DNA of 64,000 nucleotides, from NCBI RefSeq assembly GCF_026107515.2, contig NZ_JAPCHW010000004.1:62001-126000 (forward strand). The letters are read 5' to 3'. Shown piece by piece: positions 10,033-18,042 of this stretch. Under the pieces are notes generated by a model that saw only the letters and a program-made list of their open reading frames with translations, was not told where the DNA came from and did not search any database. The translations under genes and the position numbers were made by a program. Position 1 is the stretch's first letter. Each line of letters begins with the position of its first letter. The stretch is from Glutamicibacter sp. MNS18 (lineage in GTDB: Bacteria; Actinomycetota; Actinomycetes; Actinomycetales; Micrococcaceae).

Positions 10033-10821
10033 ATGGCACAACGACCACCACGCATGCCACGTCGCCCTACCGGGCCACACCCGCACACCCCGCAGCAGGA
10101 GCAACCCGAACAGCCGGCACCCAAGGTCATCCGGCTACCCGATGAGCGGGCCACTGAACCAGCTACCGAACTACCCACCGACACCATCAAGGTCCTCCCG
10201 GCCCCGGCCCCGAAACCTACGGCCGGACGCCGGGCACGGAAACCCGCAGCCGATCCCCTGGATGAAACGACGACCACGGGCAAGCCGGGGCGTGAGCGTG
10301 CACCCCGGCTGGAGAAGGCCAAGCAGAAGCAATCCCAACGGCGCAGGGTCGACCGGGTGAAGTTCTCCGCCGCGGTCCGCCGCAAGCCCGGGGAACCGTC
10401 CCCACCCAAGCCGAGCGAACCGGACCAGCAGCCGGTCGCCGCCCACCGTTTCTCCGGACGGGTGGCCGCCTTGCTGGTGGTCCTGGCATTTTTCGCGGTG
10501 ATGCTGGTGCCCACGGTGAACCACTACCGCAACCAGATGCATGAGATCAACGAGCTAAGGGCGTCGATCGCGCAACTGGAAACCGAACAGCATGAGCTGA
10601 AGGAAGAGATCGCCCGCTGGGACGATCCGCTGTACATCAAGCAGCAGGCCCGCGACCGGATAAACTTGGTGATGCCCGGCGAACGGGTGTACATGGTGGT
10701 CGGAGAGCAGCCGGCCGCGGATGAGGACGTGCCGCCCAATGCCAGCACCTACGAGGTGCGGCAGGAATTGCCCTGGGTCGACGCACTGCTGGACTCCATG
10801 CGCCGCGCCGGCACCGACTGA
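10033..10821 (+). CDS. Septum formation initiator, DivIC/FtsB-like
   Basis: Bitopic cell-division protein expected to sit in the FtsQ/FtsB/FtsL complex. 262 aa: a long Pro/Arg/Lys-rich cytoplasmic region (1-140), one transmembrane helix (about 143-162), then a coiled coil (166-196, NELRASIAQLETEQHELKEE) and the conserved segment WDDPLYIKQQARDRINLVMPG (split here: WDDPLYIKQQ then ARDRINLVMPG). The cytoplasmic tail is much longer than in E. coli FtsB, as is usual in actinobacteria. GGGGGAG lies directly before the ATG, with AAGGA 11 bases upstream. The order eno, divIC, DUF501, ppx matches Rv1023-Rv1026 as I recall it. Confidence 0.88.
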   Translation: MAQRPPRMPRRPTGPHPHTPQQEQPEQPAPKVIRLPDERATEPATELPTDTIKVLPAPAPKPTAGRRARKPAADPLDETTTTGKPGRERAPRLEKAKQKQSQRRRVDRVKFSAAVRRKPGEPSPPKPSEPDQQPVAAHRFSGRVAALLVVLAFFAVMLVPTVNHYRNQMHEINELRASIAQLETEQHELKEEIARWDDPLYIKQQARDRINLVMPGERVYMVVGEQPAADEDVPPNASTYEVRQELPWVDALLDSMRRAGTD

Positions 10822-10862
10822 CAAATTCCACCCACTGAACCCAGCGGAGAACAAGAAGCAAC

Positions 10863-11555
10863 GTGACTAACCAGCGAATTCATGAGGCCCTGGACGCAAC
10901 CGGGCGTACCCCCAGCGACCAGGACCTGGACACCCTCTCCCGGCAGCTGAACCGACCGGTCCGCGATGTGGTGGAGATCGGTGCCCGCTGCGTGTGCGGC
11001 AACCCGCTGGTGGCCACCACCGCGCCACGGTTGTCCTCCGGGATCCCGTTCCCCACCACCTACTACCTGACCCACCCGGTGATCACTGCAGCGGTCTCCC
11101 GGATGGAAGCCGCCGGCGAGATGAACCAGATGAACGAACGGCTGGCCACGGACACCGGGCTGGCCGCGGCCTACCGCGAGGCCCACGAATCCTACCTGGC
11201 CAATCGCCAGGCGATCGGGGAACGCTCCGGAACCGGGGCAGTGCCGGAGATCGACGGGGTATCGGCCGGCGGGATGCCTACCCGTGTCAAGTGCCTGCAT
11301 GTGCTGGTGGGCCATTCGCTGGCCGCCGGACCCGGGGTCAACCCGCTGGGCGACGAGGCCCTGACCGGCATCGCCCAATGGTGGAGCAAGGACAAATGCT
11401 ACTGCAGCGGCGCCTGGGATACCGAGGGTGAGGCACCGAAACGGGACCGTTCCCGGCATGTGAAGACCCAGGGCGTGGATCCGGAGGCCAAACGCGCCGA
11501 GCGGGCCCGCAAGCGGGCCGAGGCGCAGCAGCAGGCCACGGAGGGCAACCAGTGA
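10863..11555 (+). CDS. DUF501 domain protein
   Basis: Conserved actinobacterial protein of unknown biochemical role, 230 aa, GTG start. Seen: a short N-terminal region, then RDVVEIGARCVCGNP (about 34-48) and the core with TRVKCLHVLVGHSLA (about 140-154) and WWSKDKCYC (about 173-181). The paired cysteines (Cys43/Cys45 region and CYC) and histidines could bind a metal, which is an inference. The tail after 195 is charged and low in complexity. It lies 41 bases after the DivIC-like gene, and its stop overlaps the GTG of the phosphatase by four bases (GTGA), so it is in one operon with both. Function beyond this context is unknown. Confidence 0.85.
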   Translation: MTNQRIHEALDATGRTPSDQDLDTLSRQLNRPVRDVVEIGARCVCGNPLVATTAPRLSSGIPFPTTYYLTHPVITAAVSRMEAAGEMNQMNERLATDTGLAAAYREAHESYLANRQAIGERSGTGAVPEIDGVSAGGMPTRVKCLHVLVGHSLAAGPGVNPLGDEALTGIAQWWSKDKCYCSGAWDTEGEAPKRDRSRHVKTQGVDPEAKRAERARKRAEAQQQATEGNQ

Positions 11556-12508
11556 GGGTCGGCGCCATCGACTGCGGGACGAACTCCATCCGCCTGCTGA
11601 TTGCCGAGGTGGAACCCAATGGGCAGGGGGTGCAGCTACGTGATGTCCAGCGGCAGATGCGGATCGTCCGGCTCGGCCAGGGGGTTGACGCCACAGGCCG
11701 CTTCGCCCAGGAGGCGCTGGAGCGCACCTATGCCGCGGTACGGGACTACGCGCAGCTGCTTGCCGGGAACCAGGTGGCCGCCACCCGCTTCGTGGCCACC
11801 TCGGCCACCCGCGATGCCGAGAATCGCGAAGAATTCCTGGACACCGTCACCGGTCTGCTGGGGGTCCGCCCCGAGGTGATCAGCGGGCAGGAGGAAGCCC
11901 AGCTCTCCTTTGCCGGGGCCACCGGTGTGCTCCAGGCCCATCCGGGCACCGAACGGCTGGTCATCGACCTGGGCGGTGGATCCACCGAATTCGTCATCGG
12001 CGCCGGCAACACCCCGCGCGCAGCCATCAGCATCGACATGGGGTGCGTACGTGTCACCGAACGCTTCTTCACCTCCGGGGCGCCGGATGCCGCCATGCTC
12101 CAGCGCGCGGCGGACTTCATTGACGGGCAGCTGCAGCAGCTTGACGAGCTAGATTTTTCCGCATTGCACGATGTGGTGGGGGTGGCCGGGACCATCACCA
12201 CGTTGACCGCCCAGGCCCTGGAATTGTCCTCCTACGAATCGGCTGCGATCCACGCCGCCGAACTGGACTTCTCCAAGCTGCGCCGGGCTTGTACGCAGAT
12301 CATCGACATGGACCGCGCCCAACGTGCAGCCCTGGGATTCATGCACCCTGGCCGGGTGGATGTGATCGCCGCCGGTGCGCTGATCGTCGAACGCATCACA
12401 CACTACCTGCAGCGGGTCACAGAACACCGGGTGAATAGGCTCATTGCGTCTGAGCAGGATATTCTCGATGGAATCGCGCTCTCGGTGGCCGCCGGGCAGC
12501 GCGCCTAG
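11552..12508 (+). CDS. Ppx/GppA family phosphatase
   Basis: Exopolyphosphatase or pppGpp phosphohydrolase of the ASKHA fold; the two activities cannot be separated by eye. 318 aa, the short form lacking the C-terminal HD domain. Motifs: DCGTNSIRLLIAE (7-19, first phosphate loop), ATSATRDAENREEFL (about 88-102) and VIDLGGGSTEFVIG (about 137-150, second phosphate loop). The GTG start overlaps the DUF501 stop (GTGA), so translation is coupled. Arg2-Val3 at the start fits the usual MRVAAIDCGTN-type beginning. The S8 protease follows after 40 bases with its own SD. Confidence 0.92.
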   Translation: MRVGAIDCGTNSIRLLIAEVEPNGQGVQLRDVQRQMRIVRLGQGVDATGRFAQEALERTYAAVRDYAQLLAGNQVAATRFVATSATRDAENREEFLDTVTGLLGVRPEVISGQEEAQLSFAGATGVLQAHPGTERLVIDLGGGSTEFVIGAGNTPRAAISIDMGCVRVTERFFTSGAPDAAMLQRAADFIDGQLQQLDELDFSALHDVVGVAGTITTLTAQALELSSYESAAIHAAELDFSKLRRACTQIIDMDRAQRAALGFMHPGRVDVIAAGALIVERITHYLQRVTEHRVNRLIASEQDILDGIALSVAAGQRA

Positions 12509-12548
12509 CGACCCCATTGCCAACGGATTCGGGTTTGAGGAGGAGCAG

Positions 12549-14051
12549 ATGACTCCACGCAGCACCGCGGGACGACCGCGCACCCTGCTGCTGGCACTGG
12601 CCATGGGCCTGAGTCTGGTGCTCGCGGTGGGCGGCAACCTGGTGTTCGCCCCCACCGCCCGCGCCGACACGATCCGTGATGCACAGTACTGGCTGGACTC
12701 TCTGGGCATCACCGAAGCCCAGCGGAGCAGCAAGGGCAAGGGAGTGAAGGTCGCGGTGATCGATACCGGGATCGATACCTCCCACCCGGACCTGAAAGGG
12801 GTCGTGACCGGTGGCACCGATGTCTCCGGTGCCGGCCAGGCGCTGGGCGACAAGCCGATCGGGGCGGCTAGCGAACACGGTACCCTGGTGGCCACCCTGC
12901 TCGCCGGACGAGGCAACAACGGCCAGGAGATCGACCGCATCAAGGCGGAAAACGAGAAGCTGAAAAACGCCTGGGAGAAGGCCAAGAAGCAGGCGGAAGA
13001 AGACGACGAGGACATCCCCGAGGAACCCGAGTACGAAACCGTGCCGCGGCCAGCCGCGGGACCCAATGGCGTACTGGGGGTGGCCCCGGAAGCTGAGATC
13101 CTGTCGGTCTCCCTGTGGATGGGCGGACAAAACCCGGCCGGGATCCCGGTCGAGGAACAGATACCGCAAGCGGTGCGCTGGGCCGTGGATAACGGGGCCA
13201 AGGTCATCAACATGTCACTGGGATCCACCAGTCCGGCGTGGCCCGAAAGCTGGGATAAGGCCTTCAAGTACGCCGAGGACAATGATGTGGTGATCGTCGC
13301 CGCCGCCGGAAACCGATCGGGCGGCATGAGCCAGGTCGGCGCGCCGGCCACGATTCCCGGGGTGCTGACCGTGGCCGGAGTCGACGAATCGGGGCAGGCC
13401 TCGAAGGACTCGTCCACCGAGGGAATCTCCATCGGTGTCGCGGCTCCGGCCGAACCCCTGGTCGGCGGCATGCCCGGTGGCGACTACGCCCGCTGGTCCG
13501 GTACCTCGGGAGCGGCACCCCTCGTTTCCGGTGTGGTGGCGATGATCCGCTCCAAGTACCCGCAAATGAAGGCCCCGCAGGTGATCAACCGGATCCTGCA
13601 AACGGCCCGCGACGCCGGCAGCCCCGGAGTGGACAACCTGTACGGCTACGGGATCCTGGATGCCGAGGCCGCGCTCAACGCCGAGGTCCCACTGGCCGAA
13701 ACCAACCCCCTGGACACCATTACCGAATGGATCCGTATCCATCGGCGCAGCACCGATGAGACGGACGATGCGGTCAAGGATCCGGGGATATCGATGGAAA
13801 AGTCGGACCTCGAGCAGGTTGCCGCACCGCAGGCCATCGCCCCGGATGGCAGCACCCCTCCGATGCAACCGGCCCTGGTTATCGGTGGCGGAGTGTTGCT
13901 ATTGCTGTTGTTTGGGCTGGGTAGCTGGCAGGTGAGCCGGGCCAACCGCAAATACCAGCTCTCCCGGCAGAATAATGTCGCGGCCCTGAGCGACTTGAAG
14001 GTCTCCAAACGCCCGGGGGACCGGGACCTGTTCGACGACGTCCCGGAGTAG
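12549..14051 (+). CDS. Membrane-anchored S8 (subtilisin/mycosin-like) serine protease
   Basis: Exported serine protease, 500 aa. A signal peptide (about 1-38, ending PTARA) is followed by the subtilase domain with the catalytic triad Asp72 (VIDTG), His110 (EHGTLVA) and Ser320 (GTSGAAP), plus the oxyanion region AAAGN. One C-terminal transmembrane helix (about 441-458) and a short basic tail anchor it with the domain outside, as in mycosins (MycP). A charged, coiled-coil-like insertion (about 127-168: KAENEKLKNAWEKAKKQ then a run of E/D) lies between His and the rest of the domain. No ESX or type VII secretion genes are in view. GAGGAG at about 12538-12543 supports the ATG at 12549; the frame extends upstream into ppx without a good start. 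Confidence 0.88.
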   Translation: MTPRSTAGRPRTLLLALAMGLSLVLAVGGNLVFAPTARADTIRDAQYWLDSLGITEAQRSSKGKGVKVAVIDTGIDTSHPDLKGVVTGGTDVSGAGQALGDKPIGAASEHGTLVATLLAGRGNNGQEIDRIKAENEKLKNAWEKAKKQAEEDDEDIPEEPEYETVPRPAAGPNGVLGVAPEAEILSVSLWMGGQNPAGIPVEEQIPQAVRWAVDNGAKVINMSLGSTSPAWPESWDKAFKYAEDNDVVIVAAAGNRSGGMSQVGAPATIPGVLTVAGVDESGQASKDSSTEGISIGVAAPAEPLVGGMPGGDYARWSGTSGAAPLVSGVVAMIRSKYPQMKAPQVINRILQTARDAGSPGVDNLYGYGILDAEAALNAEVPLAETNPLDTITEWIRIHRRSTDETDDAVKDPGISMEKSDLEQVAAPQAIAPDGSTPPMQPALVIGGGVLLLLLFGLGSWQVSRANRKYQLSRQNNVAALSDLKVSKRPGDRDLFDDVPE

Positions 14052-14069
14052 GCCGGAGGCACGCGGCAG

Positions 14070-14116
14070 TAGGGCCGGTATCCGTGAAATTCACGGATAT
14101 CGGCCCTACCGTGTTT
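14070..14116. terminator. Terminator between convergent S8 protease and glycerate kinase
   Basis: Inverted repeat 14070-14108 (TAGGGCCGGTATCCGTG against CACGGATATCGGCCCTA, one G-T pair), then GTTTT. It probably serves the + strand and perhaps both strands. Confidence 0.75.
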
Positions 14117-14139
14117 TCCGACCCTGCCCGGTGGGCGTC

Positions 14140-15312
14140 TCATCCACCGGCCGGAACCCTTGCCAGCACTTGCTGGGCCAGCTGCCGACCGAGTTGCTCC
14201 AGCAGTTGGGCGGTGGGACGTGCCTCGCTGCGTGGGTTCTCCCCGGTCAGCTCGGCGAGTGTGAAAACCTTGGAGAAACCCGCTTGGGTGGCGGTGAACT
14301 CATCGAGTGCGCTTCGCGCGCCCACCGCCACCACCTCGGTGTGCGCCGCGTTCGCGGCAATCAGTCCCGGCAAACTGCCTGCCAGCGTCTGCGCATCGAG
14401 ACATTCTTCGCCGGTGATCACCAGATCGCAGTGTGTCGCATGCCCCTTGAAGTCCAGCAGGTCCATGAAGTACTGTGCGCCGCTGGTGGCTCTGGCGCCC
14501 AGGACCAGGCAGCCGAAGCCCAGTCCGCCTGCACTGCCTGCGCGCGGTTGCCCAGCGGCTTGTGCCGGAGCCATCCAGCCGGGCAACTGCCAGTGGCTCT
14601 GCCTGTCCATGACCCGGACCAGGTTCACCAGGCCGCTTTCCAGCTGGCGGATCATGGCGGGATCCGCGCCCGTGTGTGGACCGAACTGGTGCGCGGCACC
14701 GGCGGGGCCGGTCAGCGGGTTGCGGACATCGGTTGCCGCCACCAACTCGACGTTCGCCAGCCGCGGATCAGGCCGGCCGGTAATCCGGGCGATCCTGTGC
14801 AGCTCGCCGCCGCTGCCATGCAGCCGCTGGCCGTGGGCATCGGAGAAGTGCAGGCCCAGGGCGCTGAGCATCCCCATTGCGCCATCGGTGCCCGCGCTGT
14901 CGCCCAGAGCCACCACGATGCGCCGCGCCCCGACCTGAAGGGCGGCCCGGATCAACTGGCCGATTCCGTGGCTGCCGGATCGCAGTGGTTGCTGACGAGC
15001 ACCTTGCCGTAGGGTGGCGCCGCAGCTGTTGTCCATCTCCACCACGGCCGTATACCCGTCGAACGCGAATTCGCTGCGGACCATCTGGCCGGAGGCTTTG
15101 GTGACAGTCACCGGCTGGGCGAAGAAGCCTGCCGCAATGGCCGCCTGGACGCTGCCTGCCCCGCCATCGGCCAAGGGAAGTTCGGTGATGGAACCGGCCG
15201 GCACGCCACCGCGCCGCAGTCCGTTGGCAAGTGCCGCGCACACTTCACCGGCGGTCAGTGACCCACTGAACTTGTTCGGTGCGATGAGGATCCGGGGCTT
15301 ATGTTCGGTCAT
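14140..15312 (-). CDS. glxK: Glycerate kinase (type I)
   Basis: Phosphorylates D-glycerate, generally to 2-phosphoglycerate in this family, feeding enolase. 390 aa. Family landmarks: N-terminal ILIAPNKFSGSLTA, LPLADGGAGS (about 45-54), VVALGDSAGTDG and the C-terminal DLVITGEECLD (the usual family form is ITGEG-x-D; here the Gly is replaced by Glu-Cys, seen directly). The ATG overlaps the stop of the upstream carrier by four bases (ATGA), so translation is coupled. It is the last gene of the LysR-tartrate dehydrogenase-carrier-kinase cluster. In that context its job is to take glycerate from tartrate decarboxylation into lower glycolysis. Confidence 0.9.
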   Translation of the reverse strand: MTEHKPRILIAPNKFSGSLTAGEVCAALANGLRRGGVPAGSITELPLADGGAGSVQAAIAAGFFAQPVTVTKASGQMVRSEFAFDGYTAVVEMDNSCGATLRQGARQQPLRSGSHGIGQLIRAALQVGARRIVVALGDSAGTDGAMGMLSALGLHFSDAHGQRLHGSGGELHRIARITGRPDPRLANVELVAATDVRNPLTGPAGAAHQFGPHTGADPAMIRQLESGLVNLVRVMDRQSHWQLPGWMAPAQAAGQPRAGSAGGLGFGCLVLGARATSGAQYFMDLLDFKGHATHCDLVITGEECLDAQTLAGSLPGLIAANAAHTEVVAVGARSALDEFTATQAGFSKVFTLAELTGENPRSEARPTAQLLEQLGRQLAQQVLARVPAGG

Positions 15313-16748
15313 TTGCCTGTCACCTGTTGCAGCTGGGGATGCTGCGGGCAGTGCTGGTGCTCGGCGGCAGGGGCCGAATCGTGTAGCCTGGAACCAGCCT
15401 GGAGCGCCGGCGGCTCCTCGGTCAAAGAATCGGCCAGGGTCTCCGGTTCAGGGATCTCACCGTTGAAAACCGCGCGGGCACGCTCCACATCAAGGGTCCG
15501 ATCCCAGCGGGCGACAAAAAGGGCGGCGACCGCATTACCGGTAAAGTTAACTAGGGCCCTGCATTCGCTCATGAACTTGTCGATGCCGAAGACCAGCATG
15601 ATGCCCGCAGCAGGAACCGTTCCCAAGGTGCTCAGAGTTGCCGTCAGGGCAATGAATCCACCGCCTGCCACCCCGGCGGCACCCTTGGAGGTCAACAACA
15701 TCAGAGCCAGCAGACCCAGCTGCTGGGTGATGCTCAAGTTGCTGCTGGTTGCTTGGGCGATGTAGAGACCCGCAAGCGAAAGGTAGATCGCGGCCCCGTC
15801 GAGGTTGAAGCTGTATCCTGTGGGGACCACCAGGCCCACGGTCTCACGCTTGACCCCGGCATGTTCCAGTTTTCGCATCAATCCAGGTAGCGCTGGTTCG
15901 GCGGTGGAGGTACCGATGATCAGGATGTACTCTTCCTTGAACATCCGCATCATCTTGAACAGGTTTAGTCTCAGGAAGGCCATGACCGAGCCCAGGGCGA
16001 TGACAACGAACAGGATCGAGGTCGTGTAGAACAGGATGATCAGACCTCCCATACTGGTCAATGAGGATACGCCGAAGGCCCCCACGGCGTAGGCCATGGC
16101 CCCGAAGGCGCCCAAAGGAGCCGCCTTCATGATGAATCCCAGGATCTTGAACATGACGTCGGTCAATCGGCGTACAGCCTCGAGCACCGGTGCCCCCACC
16201 TTTCCCAAGGCATTGACCGCGATGCCGAAGATCACCGCAATGAAGATGACCTGCAGGATGTCGCCGTGGACAAAAGGCCCGACGGTACTCGTGGGAATGA
16301 CGTTCATCAGGATTTCCCACCACTGTTGTTCCTCACCGGCCTTGATTAGGTCGGCAGCGGAACCGGTGGCCTGCAGCATGGCGGGATCGGCGTTGACACC
16401 TTCGCCGAGACGGAAAACATTGATGGCAACCAACCCGAAAAGCATGGCCACGATCGTGCCGACCTGGAAGTAGGTCAGCGCCTTCAAGCCAGTCATGCCC
16501 ACTTTCTTCAGATCGGCAACGCTGGCGATACCTCCGACGATGGTGAGGAACACGATGGGCCCGATGAGCATTTTCATTGCGTTGATGAAGGTGCTCCCGA
16601 TCGGTTCCATGGCCGCCCCCACCTCCGGGGCGAGCCAGCCAAGCAGGATGCCGGCGATAATCGCCATCAGCACCCAGGCGTACAACTGCCGGTACCAGCG
16701 GGTCTTGGGGCGGCGACGTGTCGATGATGAGCTTTGAGAGTGGTCCAT
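15309..16748 (-). CDS. Dicarboxylate:cation symporter (DctA/GltP family)
   Basis: Inner-membrane secondary carrier of the DAACS family, taking up C4-dicarboxylates or acidic amino acids with Na+ or H+. 479 aa from the ATG at 16748, preceded by AGGA 4 bases away. Seen: N-terminal helix WYRQLYAWVLMAIIAGILLG, the PIVFLTIVGGIAS segment, the TSTAEPALPGLM re-entrant hairpin (helical hairpin 1 in this family has a serine-rich stretch; here GTSTAEPALP), GYSFNLDGAAIYL (the normally NxDG substrate/cation motif) and TSKGAAGVAGGGF. A His/Pro-rich tail ends the protein. The dehydrogenase lies upstream and glycerate kinase overlaps downstream. Tartrate as substrate is inferred from those neighbours. Confidence 0.88.
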   Translation of the reverse strand: MDHSQSSSSTRRRPKTRWYRQLYAWVLMAIIAGILLGWLAPEVGAAMEPIGSTFINAMKMLIGPIVFLTIVGGIASVADLKKVGMTGLKALTYFQVGTIVAMLFGLVAINVFRLGEGVNADPAMLQATGSAADLIKAGEEQQWWEILMNVIPTSTVGPFVHGDILQVIFIAVIFGIAVNALGKVGAPVLEAVRRLTDVMFKILGFIMKAAPLGAFGAMAYAVGAFGVSSLTSMGGLIILFYTTSILFVVIALGSVMAFLRLNLFKMMRMFKEEYILIIGTSTAEPALPGLMRKLEHAGVKRETVGLVVPTGYSFNLDGAAIYLSLAGLYIAQATSSNLSITQQLGLLALMLLTSKGAAGVAGGGFIALTATLSTLGTVPAAGIMLVFGIDKFMSECRALVNFTGNAVAALFVARWDRTLDVERARAVFNGEIPEPETLADSLTEEPPALQAGSRLHDSAPAAEHQHCPQHPQLQQVTGK

Positions 16749-16789
16749 GATTCCTGCCTGGTGAGATCCTGAGGTACGGGGGGGACTAA

Positions 16790-16812
16790 GGCGGCGGTTC
16801 GAGGCCGCCGCC
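16790..16812 (-). other. Intercistronic hairpin between dehydrogenase and carrier genes
   Basis: Perfect 8-bp stem GGCGGCGG/CCGCCGCC with a 7-base loop in the 82-base gap; there is no T-run. It may stabilise or attenuate the operon mRNA. Confidence 0.55.
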
Positions 16813-16830
16813 ATAGCCCGTTCGGCCGAA

Positions 16831-17928
16831 TTAGATGGCGGCTAGGGTACGGGTCAGCGCGGTGACTACCGCGTCGGTGACGTCGCCGGTGCTTGCGGTA
16901 CCACCCACGTCGCGGGTCAGTGCTCCGGAAGCCGTGGCCTGCTCAATGGCGGCTTCCACGGCACGGGCCTCGGCGTGCAACCCGAAGTGCTCAAGCATCA
17001 GGGCGGCGCTGGCGATGGCGCCAATGGGATTGCTGATTCCCTGTCCGGCAATATCCGGTGCCGAGCCGTGGACCGGTTCAAACATCGAGGGGAAGCGGCG
17101 CTCCGGGTTCAGATTGGCGCTTGCGGCCAGTCCGAGGCTGCCGGCCAGGGCCGAACCCAAGTCCGAGAGGATGTCGGCGTTCAAGTTCGACGCGACGACA
17201 ACCGAAAGCTGTTCCGGGTTGAGGATGAATTTGGCACTCATGGCGTCGACCAGCACGCTCTCGGTGGCCACATCCGGGTAGTCCTTGGCCACTCGGGCGA
17301 AGACCTCGTCCCACAGCACCATGCCGTATTGCTGGGCATTGGACTTGGTGACCGAGGAAACCTTCTTCACACTGCGGGTGCGGGCCAGGTCGAAAGCGAA
17401 ACGGATGATGCGTTCACAACCCTTTTCGGTGAACAGGGAAGACTGGACGGCTACCTCGTTTCCCTGGCCGCGGCCCGAGAGATTTCGTCCACCAACCCCG
17501 GCATATTCGCCTTCGCTGTTCTCGCGCACCACAATCCAGTCCAGCTCGGTGTCATCGGCCTTGCGCAACGGCGAGGTGACGCCCGGCAGGAACTTTACCG
17601 GACGGATGTTCGCCCACTGGTCGAAGTTCTGGGTGATGTTCAGCCGTAGGCCCCACAGGCTGACGTGGTCGGCCACATTGCGCCATCCGACGGCACCGAA
17701 ATAGATGGCGTCGTAGTCCTTCAAGGTTTCCAGCCCGTCCTCGGCCATCATCTTCCCGGTGCGCTCGTAGTATTCCGAACCCCAATCGAATTCGGACCAC
17801 TCAAACGCGAAGCGGCCTCCGGAGTTGGCGGCCAGCGCGTCAAGCACGGTACGCCCGGCGGTGACAACTTCCTGGCCGACCCCATCACCGGGAATGGCGG
17901 CGATCTTGAAAGTCTGGTTGGTGCTCAA
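16831..17928 (-). CDS. Tartrate / D-malate dehydrogenase (TtuC-like)
   Basis: NAD-dependent beta-decarboxylating dehydrogenase of the isocitrate/isopropylmalate family, 365 aa. Seen: AAIPGDGVGQEV (start), the substrate-arginine region WGLRLNITQNFDQWANIRPVKF (two parts: WGLRLNITQNF, then DQWANIRPVKF), VVRENSEGEYAGVGGR, the lysine region SVTKSNAQQYGM, the Asp-rich metal site LVDAMSAKFILNP/SNLNADILSDL and the NAD loop EPVHGSAPDIAGQGISNP. The W-G-L-R-L-N-I and ENSEGEYAG patterns point to the tartrate/D-malate branch rather than LeuB. Known TtuC enzymes convert meso-tartrate to D-glycerate plus CO2, D-malate to pyruvate, and L-tartrate to oxaloglycolate. TTG start at 17928 with AAGGAG 6 bases ahead. 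Confidence 0.88.
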   Translation of the reverse strand: MSTNQTFKIAAIPGDGVGQEVVTAGRTVLDALAANSGGRFAFEWSEFDWGSEYYERTGKMMAEDGLETLKDYDAIYFGAVGWRNVADHVSLWGLRLNITQNFDQWANIRPVKFLPGVTSPLRKADDTELDWIVVRENSEGEYAGVGGRNLSGRGQGNEVAVQSSLFTEKGCERIIRFAFDLARTRSVKKVSSVTKSNAQQYGMVLWDEVFARVAKDYPDVATESVLVDAMSAKFILNPEQLSVVVASNLNADILSDLGSALAGSLGLAASANLNPERRFPSMFEPVHGSAPDIAGQGISNPIGAIASAALMLEHFGLHAEARAVEAAIEQATASGALTRDVGGTASTGDVTDAVVTALTRTLAAI

Positions 17929-17940
17929 TGGAATCTCCTT

Positions 17941-18042
17941 GGATCAGTGTTAGCGGCATCACGCCGTCTGTCACTATCCATTGGAGACTGGCATCACACT
18001 ATTCGTCCAAGACCTGATTCCGATGAAGTGTATAGATATCTC
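17941..18042 (-). promoter_or_regulatory. Probable LysR-controlled region ahead of the tartrate genes
   Basis: The 102 bases between the LysR stop and the SD of the dehydrogenase hold two GGCATCAC copies (17953 and 17989 regions, about 36 apart) and a TCCATTGGA dyad. No clear -10 was seen. Confidence 0.35.
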
